NCBI RefSeq assembly: GCF_029278605.1
Contig: NZ_CP119572.1
Span: 434,001-498,000, forward strand
Source: Cupriavidus sp. WKF15
Lineage (GTDB): Bacteria; Pseudomonadota; Gammaproteobacteria; Burkholderiales; Burkholderiaceae
Reading direction: 5' to 3'
DNA length: 64,000 nucleotides
Each line of letters opens with the position of its first letter. The stretch's first letter is position 1. The notes under the pieces are model-generated. The model was not told the origin of the DNA. It ran no database searches and saw nothing but the letters and a program-made list of their open reading frames with translations. Positions 16,519-25,934 of this stretch are shown here, one piece after another. A program made the position numbers and the translations under genes.

Positions 16519-17352
16519 TTACTGCCGAGCATTCCTAAAATTATCCGGCCAAGCCGTATTGAAATTAGTCCGAAACGGATTGATATCCAGCCCGCCGCGC
16601 CGCGTATAACGCGCATAAACCGCCAGCTTCACCGGCTTGCACTGCCGCATCACATCCATAAAAATCCGCTCCACGCACTGCTCATGAAACTCATTATGGT
16701 TGCGGAATGAAATCAGATACTTCAGCAGCCCTTCCTGATTGATCGGCGCCCCGACATACCGGATCTGCACGCTGCCCCAGTCCGGCTGGCCGGTCACCAG
16801 GCAATTGGACTTCAGCAAGTGCGACACCAGCGTTTCCTCGACCGGCGTTTCGCTCTGATCCGCATGCAGCAATTCGGGCGCGGGCTCGTAGCGGTCGACT
16901 TCGATATCCAGCCGGTCCAGCAGCAATCCCTCCAGCTCGCCCATCTTCTGCTTGCCAAGGTCGGCTTCGGTCACCAGCCGCACCTGCACGGTCCCGCCCG
17001 TTGCTTCCGACAGGTCATGGTGCAGCAGTTGCTGCAACGCTTCCGGCGACGCGATCTTGCTCTGGTTGAACGAGTTCAGGTACAGCTTGAACGACTTGGA
17101 CTCGATGATATTGGGCGTGCCGGCGGGAATGATGAAGGTGGCCAGCGCCACCTGCGGCTTGCCTTTCATATTCAGCCACGACACCTCGTACGCATTCCAG
17201 ATGTCCACGCCGAAAAACGGCACGGGCTTGCCTTCGGGCAGGCCGATCTCGGTGCGCTTGGGCTGGCGCGGGATCGGGAACAGCAGCGTCGGATCGTATT
17301 CGGTCTTGTATGCCGAGGGCTTGCCCAGCGGCGAGTGTTCAGGAAGGCTCAT
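16519..17352 (-). CDS. queF: NADPH-dependent 7-cyano-7-deazaguanine reductase QueF
   Basis: 277 residues, the long bimodular (YqcD/E. coli) type. It reduces the nitrile of preQ0 to the amine preQ1 in queuosine tRNA modification, in the cytoplasm. The QueF motif ESKSFKLY is at 84-91 in the N-terminal half, where it binds NADPH. The catalytic cysteine that forms the thioimide is Cys184 in [12 protein letters not shown], with the proton-donating Asp191. The C-terminal half includes [12 protein letters not shown] and the conserved [11 protein letters not shown]. The start overlaps the ilvA stop by four bases (ATGA), so queF is translated from the ilvA message. The queC, queD and queE genes are not in the window. 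Confidence 0.97.
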   Translation of the reverse strand: MSLPEHSPLGKPSAYKTEYDPTLLFPIPRQPKRTEIGLPEGKPVPFFGVDIWNAYEVSWLNMKGKPQVALATFIIPAGTPNIIESKSFKLYLNSFNQSKIASPEALQQLLHHDLSEATGGTVQVRLVTEADLGKQKMGELEGLLLDRLDIEVDRYEPAPELLHADQSETPVEETLVSHLLKSNCLVTGQPDWGSVQIRYVGAPINQEGLLKYLISFRNHNEFHEQCVERIFMDVMRQCKPVKLAVYARYTRRGGLDINPFRTNFNTAWPDNFRNARQ

Positions 17353-18908
17353 GCTTGAGCTCCGCGATCGGAGAGGAACAGCCTGTAGACCGGATTCTCG
17401 GTCTCGTCCCAGTGTACGTAACCGAGCGTCGAAAGGAAGGCGCGGAAGGCGCGCTTTTCGTTCTTCGGCACCTGGATGCCGACCAGGATGTTGGACGTGT
17501 CGCCACCCTGGTTGCGGTAGTGGAACAGGCTGATGTTCCAGTTCGGGCTCATGCTCGACAGGAACTTCATCAGCGCGCCCGGGCGCTCGGGGAATTCGAA
17601 GCGATAGAGCAGTTCGTCATGCGCCAGCGGCGAGATGCCGCCGACCATATAGCGGATGTGCTGCTTGGCCAGTTCGTCGTTGGACAGGTCCAGCGTGTCG
17701 AAGCCGTGGCGGCGGAAGCCCGCGGCGATCTTGTCGTTCTCGGCGCGGCTGGCGATCTGCACGCCGACGAAGATGTGCGCGATCTTCTTGTCGGCGATGC
17801 GGTAGTTGAACTCGGTCACGCTGCGCGTGCCTACCAGTTCGCAGAAGCGCCTGAAGCTGCCGCGCTCTTCGGGGATGGTGACCGCGAACACGCCTTCGCG
17901 CGCCTCGCCCACTTCGGCGCGCTCGGCGACAAAACGCAGGCGGTCGAAGTTCATGTTGGCGCCGCACGCGATCGCGACCAGGTGCTGGCCCTTGAGCTTC
18001 TCGCGCTCGGCGTACAGCTTGAGGCCGGCCACGGCCAGCGCGCCGGCCGGTTCCAGGATGCTGCGCGTGTCCTGGAACACATCCTTCAGGCCCGCGCAGA
18101 TCGCGTCGGTGTCCACCAGCACGATTTCATCGACGAGTTCGCGCGTGATGCGGAAGGTCTCCTTGCCGACCAGCTTGACCGCGGTGCCGTCGGAGAACAG
18201 GCCCACGTCCTTGAGTTCGACGCGCTTGCCGGCTTCCACCGAGCGCTTCATCGCATCGGAATCGACGGTCTGCACGCCAATCACCTTGATCTCCGGGCGC
18301 ACGGCCTTGATGTAGGACGCGATGCCGGAGATCAGCCCGCCGCCGCCGATGGCGACGAAGATCGCGTGGATCGGGCCCGGATGCTGGCGCAGGATCTCCA
18401 TGGCGATGGTGCCCTGGCCGGCAATGACATCGGGATCGTCGAACGGGTGGATGAAGGTCAGCTTGTGCTTCTTCTCCAGTTCCGCGGCATGGTTGTAGGC
18501 GTCGCTGTACGATTCGCCGTGCAGCACGATCTCGACCCACTTGCCGCCGCGCTCGCGCACGGCGTCGATCTTCACCTGCGGCGTGGTGACCGGCATGGCG
18601 ATGATCGCGCGGCACTGCAGGCGCGCGGCCGACAGGGCCACGCCCTGCGCATGGTTGCCGGCCGAGGCGGCAATCACGCCGCGCCTGAGTTCCTCTTGCG
18701 TGAGCGACGCCATCTTGTTGTACGCGCCGCGCAGCTTGAACGAGAACACCGGCTGCGTGTCCTCGCGCTTGAACCACACCGAGTTGCCGGTGCGCGCCGA
18801 CAGATTGTGCGCGAAGGTCAGCTCGGTCTCCTGCGCCACGTCATAGACCTTGGCGGTCAGGATCTTCCTGAGATAGTCGGGTTTGGAGGAGGCGGGCTTG
18901 CGGTTCAT
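17349..18908 (-). CDS. ilvA: Threonine ammonia-lyase, biosynthetic
   Basis: 519 residues. It deaminates threonine to 2-oxobutanoate, the first step to isoleucine. The N-terminal PLP domain has the Schiff-base lysine Lys58 in [19 protein letters not shown] (substrate loop) and a tetraglycine phosphate site in IGGGGLISG. Two C-terminal ACT-like regulatory modules follow ([18 protein letters not shown] and [15 protein letters not shown]), as in isoleucine-inhibited biosynthetic enzymes; catabolic TdcB lacks them. The start at 18908 ([10 protein letters not shown]) is chosen on homology; the open frame reaches 89 codons further upstream but that stretch is low-complexity. queF overlaps at the 3' end. 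Confidence 0.96.
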   Translation of the reverse strand: MNRKPASSKPDYLRKILTAKVYDVAQETELTFAHNLSARTGNSVWFKREDTQPVFSFKLRGAYNKMASLTQEELRRGVIAASAGNHAQGVALSAARLQCRAIIAMPVTTPQVKIDAVRERGGKWVEIVLHGESYSDAYNHAAELEKKHKLTFIHPFDDPDVIAGQGTIAMEILRQHPGPIHAIFVAIGGGGLISGIASYIKAVRPEIKVIGVQTVDSDAMKRSVEAGKRVELKDVGLFSDGTAVKLVGKETFRITRELVDEIVLVDTDAICAGLKDVFQDTRSILEPAGALAVAGLKLYAEREKLKGQHLVAIACGANMNFDRLRFVAERAEVGEAREGVFAVTIPEERGSFRRFCELVGTRSVTEFNYRIADKKIAHIFVGVQIASRAENDKIAAGFRRHGFDTLDLSNDELAKQHIRYMVGGISPLAHDELLYRFEFPERPGALMKFLSSMSPNWNISLFHYRNQGGDTSNILVGIQVPKNEKRAFRAFLSTLGYVHWDETENPVYRLFLSDRGAQA

Positions 18909-19193
18909 GTCTGCGGGTTGGCGAAAGGCCCTGGCGGCGCGACGCAACGGCGCGGGGAAGGGCGAAAATGGGGCGCAAGAAGCGCGCGCAAAAAAGCCGG
19001 AAATTTCGGCGGAAACCGCCAATGATAAAGGATCGGAACGCCGCACAAGTCCACGGACGCCACCGGGCATCCGGGGCGGGGTGGCGCCGCGAGCACTACG
19101 GCGCGGACAAGGACGGGCCAATGTGACGAACTGTCCCGTGTAGGACAGCGCCCGGTGGACGCTCGCCAGAATCACATGCTACGGTTTGACGCG

Positions 19194-19973
19194 ATGCCCC
19201 CGTTACCGCTCATCGAACCCAATACCGCGCTGTTTCTCGACTTCGACGGTACCTTGGCCGATCTTGCGCCCCGCCCCGAGCTGGTTCAGGTCGAGCCCGA
19301 ACTGGTCGGGACGCTGCGCAGGCTCTACGAGCGCCTGGAAGGCGCGCTCGCCATCGTTTCCGGCCGGCCGATCGTCGAACTCGACTACTTCCTGCAGCCG
19401 CTGCTGCTGCCGGCCGCCGGCGTGCACGGTGCCGAACTCCGCACCGAAGGCGCCCAGGTCGAAATGAAGCCGGCTCCAGGCCTGGAGCCGCTGATCCCGC
19501 CGCTGGAAGCGCTGGTGCGCCGGCATCCGGGGCTGCGTCTCGAGCGCAAGTCCGTGGCGGTCGCCATCCACTATCGCGAGGCGCCCGAACTGGAAGGGCT
19601 GGTGCGTGCCGCGGTGACGGACGTGCTGCGCCATGCAACCGGCCTCGAGGGCATGCCCGGCAAGATGGTCGTGGAGATCAAGCCCGCGAGCATTAACAAG
19701 GGCGACGCGATCGCGGCCTTCATGAACATGCCGCCGTTTGCCGGGCGCGGCCCCATCTTTGCCGGCGACGATGTGACAGACGAGGCGGGCTTTGCCGTGA
19801 TCCGCAAGCTCGGCGGCGTCGGCGTGCTGGTCGGCCAGCGCGACACCCTGGCCACGGTCAGCGTCACCGGGCCGGCCGCGCTGCGCTGCTGGCTGCACCG
19901 GTCCGCGCGCGCGCTCGATGGCACACCGGCCCCGGATGAGTTGCCGGGTGTCCGCTCCACAACGACATCTTGA
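19194..19973 (+). CDS. otsB: Trehalose-6-phosphate phosphatase
   Basis: About 259 residues, a HAD-superfamily phosphatase that removes phosphate from trehalose 6-phosphate. Motif I is FLDFDGTLADLAP with the nucleophile Asp and the acid/base Asp; the motif III lysine is in KPASINKGDAI; motif IV is FAGDDVTDEAGF, which binds magnesium. The cap domain lies between. The start is uncertain: ATG at 19194 places the HAD motif about 15 residues in, ATG at 19176 or GTG at 19155 are alternatives, and none has a clear ribosome site. It begins the set otsB, GH15 hydrolase, otsA, all in one direction with short gaps, so trehalose synthesis appears to be one operon. Confidence 0.93.
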   Translation: MPPLPLIEPNTALFLDFDGTLADLAPRPELVQVEPELVGTLRRLYERLEGALAIVSGRPIVELDYFLQPLLLPAAGVHGAELRTEGAQVEMKPAPGLEPLIPPLEALVRRHPGLRLERKSVAVAIHYREAPELEGLVRAAVTDVLRHATGLEGMPGKMVVEIKPASINKGDAIAAFMNMPPFAGRGPIFAGDDVTDEAGFAVIRKLGGVGVLVGQRDTLATVSVTGPAALRCWLHRSARALDGTPAPDELPGVRSTTTS

Positions 19974-19985
19974 GGGGGATTCGCT

Positions 19986-21860
19986 GTGACATCCGTAACC
20001 AATCCAAGCAGCCCATCCGAACTGGGCCACCCGCCGTCGGAAGGCGTGCACAAGACCGTCGATGGCGGCACGCGCCAGGCGGCGCCTTCGCTGTCGCTCG
20101 GCATGATCGGCAATTGCGCGTTCTCGGCGCTGGTCGACTGCCGCGGCCGGATCGTGTGGGCGTGCATGCCGCGCTTTGACGGCGACCCGGTCTTCAACGC
20201 GCTGCTCGACCCGAGCGAGAACGCAGGCCACTTCTCGATCGAGATCGAGGACTTCCACGCTTCCAGCCAGTGGTACGAACCGAATACCGCCGTGCTGCGC
20301 ACGCGCCTGACCGACATCCACGGTAACTGCCTGGAGATCACCGACTTCGCGCCGCGCTTCTTCCGGCTGGGCCGCTATTTCCGGCCTATCACGATCGTGC
20401 GCCGCATCCGCCCGGTGCGCGGCGCGCCGCGCGTGCGCGTGGTGGTAGCGCCGCGCTTCGAGTGGGGACGCAAGGTGCCGGAGATCACGCGCGGCAGCAG
20501 CCATGTGCGCTACATCGGCGACAGCATGACGCTGCGCATGACCACCGATGCGCCACTGGCCTACGTGCTGTCGCACACGCCCTTCCTGCTCACGCGCAGC
20601 CATAACTTCATCCTCGGCCCCGATGAGACGCTCAATCACGGTGTCGAGGAAACCGCGCGCGACTTCGAGCAGGAGACCACCTCCTACTGGCGCATGTGGA
20701 GCCGTCGCCTGGCGGTGCCGCGCGAATGGCAGGACGCGGTGATCCGCGCCGCGATCACGCTCAAGATGTCGCTGTATGAGGAAACCGGCGCGATCGTTGC
20801 CGCGATGACCACCAGCATCCCCGAAGCGCCTGGCAGCGGGCGCAACTGGGACTACCGCTTCTGCTGGCTGCGCGACGCGTTTTTTGTGGTGCGCGCGCTC
20901 AACAGCCTGTCCGAAGTCGGCACCATGGAGGACTACCTGCGCTGGCTATCCAATGTGGTGATGCAGTCGCAGGACGGGCATATCCAGCCGCTGTACGGCA
21001 TCGGGCTCGAGCGCGAACTGCCGGAAAGCATCCTCGACCACTTGCCCGGCTACCGTGGCATGGGTCCGGTGCGCGTGGGCAACCAGGCGCAGGAGCACTT
21101 CCAGCACGACGTCTACGGCAATATCGTGCTGGGCGCGGCGCAGGCCTTCCACGACCACCGGCTGCTGCATCGCGGCGGCCCGTCCGAATTCCGGCGGCTC
21201 GAGGAAGTCGGCGAGCAGGCCGTGAAGGTGTTCGGCACGCCCGATGCGGGCATGTGGGAGCTGCGCACGCGCGCACGCGTGCACACCTCGTCAGCGCTGA
21301 TGAGCTGGGCCGCGTGCGACCGCATTGCCAAGGTCGCGGAAAAGCTCGCGCTGCCGTCGCGCGCGGAGTACTGGCATGAGCATGCGCAGCGCATGAAAGA
21401 CCGCATCCTGGCCGAGTCGTGGAATGCGTCGCGCCAGGCCTTCACTGAAAGCTTCGGCGGGCGCGAACTCGATGCCAGCGTGCTGCTGATGGCAGAGGTG
21501 AACTTCATCGATCCGCGCGATCCGCGCTTCATGTCCACGGTCAAGGCACTGGAAGGGACGCTGTGCGACGGCCCGTATATGCGCCGTTATGAAGCGCCCG
21601 ACGATTTCGGCAAGCCCGAGACCGCGTTCAATATCTGCACCTTCTGGCGCATCGATGCACTCGCACGGATCGGGCGGCGCGATGAAGCGCGGGAGATCTT
21701 CGAGGCGATGCTGGCGGCGCGCAATCCGCTGGGCCTGTTGTCCGAAGACACCCATCCGGTGACGGGCGAGATGTGGGGCAACTTCCCGCAGACCTACTCG
21801 ATGGTCGGGCTGATCAACGGCGCCATGCGTCTGTCGTCGCCCTGGGATAGCGTGATCTGA
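19986..21860 (+). CDS. Glycoside hydrolase family 15 protein, possible trehalase
   Basis: 624 residues. An N-terminal beta-rich domain (to about 250) is followed by the (alpha/alpha)6 barrel of GH15. Hallmarks are RNWDYRFCWLRDAFF (about 285-300), a candidate catalytic acid Glu545 in GKPETAFNICTFW, and a candidate base Glu587 in GLLSED, before NFPQTYSMVGLI. GH15 covers glucoamylases, glucodextranases and, in mycobacteria and archaea, trehalases. There is no signal peptide, so it acts in the cytoplasm. GTG at 19986 has GAGGGGGA in front. It lies 12 bases after otsB and about 35 bases before otsA, which suggests it acts on trehalose or a related alpha-glucoside. The substrate is inference from context. 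Confidence 0.9.
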   Translation: MTSVTNPSSPSELGHPPSEGVHKTVDGGTRQAAPSLSLGMIGNCAFSALVDCRGRIVWACMPRFDGDPVFNALLDPSENAGHFSIEIEDFHASSQWYEPNTAVLRTRLTDIHGNCLEITDFAPRFFRLGRYFRPITIVRRIRPVRGAPRVRVVVAPRFEWGRKVPEITRGSSHVRYIGDSMTLRMTTDAPLAYVLSHTPFLLTRSHNFILGPDETLNHGVEETARDFEQETTSYWRMWSRRLAVPREWQDAVIRAAITLKMSLYEETGAIVAAMTTSIPEAPGSGRNWDYRFCWLRDAFFVVRALNSLSEVGTMEDYLRWLSNVVMQSQDGHIQPLYGIGLERELPESILDHLPGYRGMGPVRVGNQAQEHFQHDVYGNIVLGAAQAFHDHRLLHRGGPSEFRRLEEVGEQAVKVFGTPDAGMWELRTRARVHTSSALMSWAACDRIAKVAEKLALPSRAEYWHEHAQRMKDRILAESWNASRQAFTESFGGRELDASVLLMAEVNFIDPRDPRFMSTVKALEGTLCDGPYMRRYEAPDDFGKPETAFNICTFWRIDALARIGRRDEAREIFEAMLAARNPLGLLSEDTHPVTGEMWGNFPQTYSMVGLINGAMRLSSPWDSVI

Positions 21861-21894
21861 GCGGGGCCGGCATGACGAACACCAACGACCTGAT

Positions 21895-23286
21895 ATGCCA
21901 AGACTAGTAGCGGTATCCAACCGGGTTGCCGATCCGCGCAATATGGCCGCGGGCGGGCTCGCGGTCGCGTTGTCCGAAGCGCTGCGCCAGACCGGCGGCC
22001 TGTGGTTTGGCTGGAGCGGCAGGGCGCTGGAAGCCAGCCAGGGGGGCACGCCGGGCGAAGGCGAGCTCCACCTGCAGCAAGCCGGCAATGTCACGCTGGC
22101 CACCGTGGACATGAGCCGCGAAGACCATGACGCCTACTACCTCGGCTACAGCAACGGCGTGCTTTGGCCCGCGTTCCATTACCGCCTGGACCTGGCCGAC
22201 TTCGACTCGAACTACCTCAATGGGTACCGCCGCGTGAACCAGCTGTTCGCACGCAAGCTGGCGCCGCTGCTCGAGCCCGATGACATCATCTGGATCCACG
22301 ACTATCACCTGATCCCGCTGGCGGCCGAATTGCGCGCCATCGGCTGCGGCCAGCGCATCGGCTTCTTCCTGCATATCCCGCTGCCGCCGCCGCTGATCCT
22401 CGCGGCCATCCCGCAGCACGACTGGCTCATGCGCGCGCTGTTCGCCTACGACTTGCTTGGCTTCCAGACCCACACCGACCTGGAGCACTTCTCGCGCTAC
22501 GTGCAGAACGAAGCGTTCGCCGAGCCGATGGGCGAGCATCGCTTCCGGGCCTTCCATCGCACGGTGCGCGCCGAGGCCTTCCCGATCGGCATCGACGTGG
22601 ACGAGTTCATCGAGCTGGGGCGTGGCACTGAAGCACAGGAAACGTTCGAGATGATGCGCGGCCAGTATGCGCAGCGCAGGCTGCTCCTCGGCATCGACCG
22701 GCTCGACTACTCGAAGGGCCTGCCGCAACGTCTGAAAGCGTTCTACCGGCTGCTTGCTGAGTACCCGGAGAATCGCATGAGCGCGACGCTGGTACAGATC
22801 GCGGCACCGTCGCGCGAGTCGGTGGATGCGTATGCCGACCTGCGCAACGAGATGGAGCGGCTGAGTGGCGCCATCAATGGAGAGTTCGGCGAGCTGGACT
22901 GGATGCCGGTGCGGTACATCCACCGCACCACGGCGCGCAAGCGGCTGCCGGGCCTGTGCCGTGCCAGCAGCGTGGCGCTTGTCACACCGCTGCGCGATGG
23001 CATGAACCTGGTGGCCAAGGAATTCATCGCCGCGCAGGACCCGGATGATCCGGGTGTCCTGGTGCTTTCGCGCTTTGCCGGTGCGGCGGAGCAGCTCAAG
23101 GAGGCGTTGCTGGTAAATCCGTATGATACGCGCGCCACGGCGCAGGCCATTCAGCAGGCCTTGCATATGCCGCTTGCCGAGCGACAGGCTCGGCATCAGA
23201 AGTTGCTGGAACGCGTGCGCTGCCAGGATGTGCACTGGTGGAGCCAGGAGTTCCTGCGGGCCCTGTCGGAAACCGAGGGTGGCTGA
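21895..23286 (+). CDS. otsA: Trehalose-6-phosphate synthase
   Basis: 463 residues, glycosyltransferase family 20. It joins glucose from UDP-glucose to glucose 6-phosphate. Family motifs are present in order: [20 protein letters not shown] at the start (glucose-6-phosphate loop), [43 protein letters not shown] (Arg/Lys that hold UDP-glucose diphosphate), and [14 protein letters not shown]. The length matches bacterial OtsA (E. coli 474) with no fused phosphatase. It ends the trehalose operon; the pterin dehydratase gene begins about 30 bases further on and may be co-transcribed. Trehalose made here would protect against osmotic or drying stress. Confidence 0.97.
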   Translation: MPRLVAVSNRVADPRNMAAGGLAVALSEALRQTGGLWFGWSGRALEASQGGTPGEGELHLQQAGNVTLATVDMSREDHDAYYLGYSNGVLWPAFHYRLDLADFDSNYLNGYRRVNQLFARKLAPLLEPDDIIWIHDYHLIPLAAELRAIGCGQRIGFFLHIPLPPPLILAAIPQHDWLMRALFAYDLLGFQTHTDLEHFSRYVQNEAFAEPMGEHRFRAFHRTVRAEAFPIGIDVDEFIELGRGTEAQETFEMMRGQYAQRRLLLGIDRLDYSKGLPQRLKAFYRLLAEYPENRMSATLVQIAAPSRESVDAYADLRNEMERLSGAINGEFGELDWMPVRYIHRTTARKRLPGLCRASSVALVTPLRDGMNLVAKEFIAAQDPDDPGVLVLSRFAGAAEQLKEALLVNPYDTRATAQAIQQALHMPLAERQARHQKLLERVRCQDVHWWSQEFLRALSETEGG

Positions 23287-23318
23287 AGTCTTGCTGCGGC
23301 TGCCGAAGGAGGATTGCC

Positions 23319-23669
23319 ATGAGCGAGAAACTGGAATCGCAGACCTGCACGCCTTGCCGTGGAGGCATTCCGCCGCTGGAACGGGCAGAGGCGGAAGCGC
23401 TATTGGCCGAGACGCCTGGGTGGACGCTGGCCGACGACGCCGGCCGGCTCGAACGCCGCTTCACCTTCGGCAACTTTGCGCAGGCGCTGGCCTTCGTCAA
23501 TGGGGTGGGGGAACTGGCCGAGGCGCAAGGCCATCATCCGGAGATCAGCTTTGGCTGGGGGCATGCCACGGTGTCGTGGCGGACCAAGAAGATCAAGGGG
23601 CTGCATCGGAATGATTTTATTATGGCGGCTAAGACTTCGGGGGTGGCTGAAGGGGTTGTTCGGGGGTAA
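23319..23669 (+). CDS. phhB: Pterin-4a-carbinolamine dehydratase
   Basis: 116 residues. The family signature HHPE sits in EAQGHHPEISFGWGHATVSW, and TKKIKGLHRNDFIMA matches the C-terminal helix. The enzyme dehydrates 4a-hydroxytetrahydropterin so the cofactor of aromatic amino acid hydroxylases can be recycled. The start at 23319 has AAGGAGG eight bases upstream; the frame is open further back but without a ribosome site. No phenylalanine hydroxylase gene lies nearby, so it may serve a distant phhA. A cysteine pair (CTPC) near the N-terminus is not part of the known fold. Confidence 0.93.
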   Translation: MSEKLESQTCTPCRGGIPPLERAEAEALLAETPGWTLADDAGRLERRFTFGNFAQALAFVNGVGELAEAQGHHPEISFGWGHATVSWRTKKIKGLHRNDFIMAAKTSGVAEGVVRG

Positions 23670-23675
23670 GGGGTT

Positions 23676-23740
23676 CTTGGCATGCGCTGCTGTTTCGCCA
23701 GCTACGCCGGCAAAACAGCGGCGCCCGCCAAGAACAACGA
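23676..23740. repeat. Large imperfect inverted repeat related to the 67-bp element
   Basis: The left arm 23676-23699 (CTTGGC...TTTCGCC) pairs with the right arm 23709-23732 (GGCAAAACAGC...GCCAAG) at 20 of 24 positions, with a loop around AGCTACGCC. The right arm and loop are a diverged copy of the unit at 16388-16507, and the left arm is almost the exact reverse complement of part of it. It sits between converging phhB and mocA-like genes, as the other array sits between converging genes, and could end transcription from both sides. Confidence 0.75.
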
Positions 23741-23741
23741 C

Positions 23742-24353
23742 TCAACGCCTGCTGAGATCCCCCGGCAAATCCACATCCCTAAACGCCCCCTCATCCTCCG
23801 TCAAAATCCTCGTCACAGGCTGCGTCTTCAACAGGGCCCTGGCCCCTTCATCCCCATCGAGGCGAAGCAATTCCTCCCGCCAGGCCGCGCCAAATCCAAC
23901 CGGATGCCCACGCTGCCCGTCGCGCCACGGCGCGGCGATGGTTTCGGGCGTGGTGATGGTCAGGGCCACCGCCCTGACCAGTTCCATCGGCAACCACGGC
24001 ATGTCGGCAAGCGCCACCACCCAACCATGCGCATCGGGCGTGGCGGCGACTGCCGCACGCAGCGCCGCGCCCATGCCGGCCTCGGCCTCGGCGGCTTCGA
24101 TCACACGGCAGCCGCCCCGGCGCAATTCTTCTGAGAGCTCAGGATTGCCCGGCCGGATCACGGCGATCGAGTCTGGAAGCGCCGCGGCCAGCGTGCGCGC
24201 GCTGCGCCACGCAATGGTGCGGCCGTCAGGCAGCTTTTCGAGCAGCTTGTTGCGCTGGCCATTGGCGTCGAAACGCCGGCCGAACCCGGCCGCCAGCAGG
24301 ATCCCGGTCGGCAGGTCGGTCTTGATCAGGGGCGCATTGCGGGCGGCATTCAT
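23742..24353 (-). CDS. mocA: MobA/MocA-like molybdopterin cytidylyltransferase
   Basis: 203 residues, a nucleotidyltransferase of the MobA-like NTP-transferase family. GILLAAGFGRRFDANGQRNKLLEKL near the start contains the LAAGxxxRxG nucleotide loop and the lysine; VVALADMPWLP carries the metal-binding Asp; GQRGHPVGFG is the C-terminal substrate motif. MocA adds CMP to molybdopterin to make MCD, the cofactor form used by CO dehydrogenase/xanthine oxidase-family enzymes of bacteria. Its place as last gene of the Cox operon, seven bases after the XdhC-like gene, supports MocA over MobA. The start at 24353 is set by homology. Confidence 0.85.
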   Translation of the reverse strand: MNAARNAPLIKTDLPTGILLAAGFGRRFDANGQRNKLLEKLPDGRTIAWRSARTLAAALPDSIAVIRPGNPELSEELRRGGCRVIEAAEAEAGMGAALRAAVAATPDAHGWVVALADMPWLPMELVRAVALTITTPETIAAPWRDGQRGHPVGFGAAWREELLRLDGDEGARALLKTQPVTRILTEDEGAFRDVDLPGDLSRR

Positions 24354-24360
24354 GGCGTGC

Positions 24361-25383
24361 TCAGGTGCTGCAGCTGCTGCCGGTGCCTGCCGCCATTTCC
24401 CGTGCGGCCTTGGCGCCCTCGACCTGGAGGATGTCCGGTAGCGAGACGTGGTTCTTGGCGGCCACGACTTCGGCCAGGATGGAGATGGCAATCTCGGGCG
24501 GCGTACGGCTGCCGATGAAGATCCCGACCGGGCCGTGCAGGCGGGCCAGCTGAACATCGTTCAGGTCGAACTCCTTGAGGCGTTCGCGCCGTGCCTGGTT
24601 GTTGCGGCGCGAGCCCAGCGCGCCGACGTAGAACGCGCGCGTGCGCAGCGCTTCCATCAGGGCCAGGTCGTCGAGCTTGGGGTCGTGCGTGAGCGCGATC
24701 ACCGCGCAGCGCTCGTCGAGGTTCATCTCCATCACGGTGTCGTCGGGCATGGTGCGCACCATGCTCACGCCAGGGATGTCCCACGTTTCCGTGTATTCCT
24801 CGCGCGGGTCGCACACGGTGACCTGAAAGCCCAGCCCCACGGCAATCTGGCACAGGTACTTTGACAACTGCCCCGCGCCAATCACCAGCATGCGATAGCG
24901 CGGGCCGTGGATGGTGCACAGCGTCCGGCCGTCAAAGGCCAGGCCATCGGTGGCTTCTGCCGGTCCCAGCATGGCGTTGCCGGTGGCCATGTCGAGCGTG
25001 CGCGTGACCAGCCGGCCGTTCTCGACCGCGTCGAGCAATTCGGCGATGCCGCTCGCCGGCCCGATGGGCTCGGTCACCAGTTCGATGGTGCCGCCGCACG
25101 GCAGGCCGAAGCGGTGGGCTTCCTCGGCGCTGATGCCGTACTTGACCGATTCGGGATGGTCCGCGGTGATGCCGAGCCGGCGCACGCGGTCGATCAGATC
25201 GTCTTCGATGCAGCCGCCGGAAACCGAGCCGACGACGAGCCCGTCATCGCGCACGGCCAGCATCGCGCCTTCGGGGCGGGGCGACGAGCCCCAGGTCCTG
25301 ACTACCGTGACCAGAAGCACGCGGTGGCCTTCCTGCTGCCACCGTACGCTGCTTCTCAGGACTTCGAGATCCACGCTGTCCAT
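24361..25383 (-). CDS. XdhC/CoxI-family molybdenum hydroxylase maturation factor
   Basis: 340 residues. The N-terminal XdhC domain is marked by VTVVRTWGSSPRPEGAMLAV and VGSVSGGCIEDDL. The C-terminal Rossmann domain (XdhC_C) starts around RMLVIGAGQLSKYLCQIAVGL, with a later AVIALTHDPKLDDLAL and YVGALGSRRNNQARRERL. XdhC proteins bind the molybdenum cofactor, help its sulfuration, and insert it into the apo-enzyme. In Cox clusters the equivalents are CoxF and CoxI. Its start lies inside the 3' end of coxG (28-base overlap), so expression is linked. It would hand MCD made by the downstream mocA product to CoxL. Confidence 0.93.
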   Translation of the reverse strand: MDSVDLEVLRSSVRWQQEGHRVLLVTVVRTWGSSPRPEGAMLAVRDDGLVVGSVSGGCIEDDLIDRVRRLGITADHPESVKYGISAEEAHRFGLPCGGTIELVTEPIGPASGIAELLDAVENGRLVTRTLDMATGNAMLGPAEATDGLAFDGRTLCTIHGPRYRMLVIGAGQLSKYLCQIAVGLGFQVTVCDPREEYTETWDIPGVSMVRTMPDDTVMEMNLDERCAVIALTHDPKLDDLALMEALRTRAFYVGALGSRRNNQARRERLKEFDLNDVQLARLHGPVGIFIGSRTPPEIAISILAEVVAAKNHVSLPDILQVEGAKAAREMAAGTGSSCST

Positions 25384-25910
25384 GATCGCTTCCGCTTGGG
25401 TTCCTCTGTTTGTTGCGTCTCGCCGCCATCGGAGGCGGCGCCTTGTTGCAGTTCGGCTTCATCGTGCGCCGGCGCGGCCAGTGCCTGGGTGAAACGCGTG
25501 AAGAAGGCGTCCGCCATCTTGCGCGCCGCGGCGTCTACCAGCCGCGAGCCGATCTGCGCGATCTTGCCGCCCACCTGCGCCTTGACCGCATACGTGAGAA
25601 CCGTTTCGTCGCCGTCGGCCTCCAGCGTGACGCGCGCGGACCCCTTGCCGAAGCCTGCCGCACCACCCTGTCCGTCGAACTGGATGGTGTAGCTGTCCGG
25701 CGCCTGGATGTCCTGCAGCGCCATGCGGCCCTTGAAGCGCGCCTTGACGGGTCCGACCGCCGCGGTCAATGCGAGTTGGTAGGCATTTTCGCCGTCAGGC
25801 TCGATGCTCTCACATCCCGGAATGCACTGCTTGAGCAGCGCCGTGTCGTTGAGCGCCTCCCATGCCACTTGCTGGGGCACCGGCAGGCGCTGGCTTTGGT
25901 TCATTTCCAT
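25356..25910 (-). CDS. coxG: CoxG-like SRPBCC protein
   Basis: 184 residues of the carbon-monoxide dehydrogenase subunit G family (SRPBCC/START-like fold). Typical sequence is VPQQVAWEALNDTALLKQCIPGCESIE at the start, then VKARFKGRMAL and YAVKAQVGGKIAQIGSRLVDAAARKMADAFF. In Oligotropha CoxG is thought to help anchor the enzyme to the membrane. Here the C-terminal tail is charged and rich in Glu, Gln and Lys (ETQQTEEPKRKRSW) with no membrane helix, so anchoring by this protein is doubtful. AAGGAG precedes the ATG. It lies between the coxE-like gene and the xdhC-like gene in the maturation half of the operon. Confidence 0.93.
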   Translation of the reverse strand: MEMNQSQRLPVPQQVAWEALNDTALLKQCIPGCESIEPDGENAYQLALTAAVGPVKARFKGRMALQDIQAPDSYTIQFDGQGGAAGFGKGSARVTLEADGDETVLTYAVKAQVGGKIAQIGSRLVDAAARKMADAFFTRFTQALAAPAHDEAELQQGAASDGGETQQTEEPKRKRSWTAWISKS

Positions 25911-25934
25911 GGGGGCGCTCCTTGTCTGCGTGAT

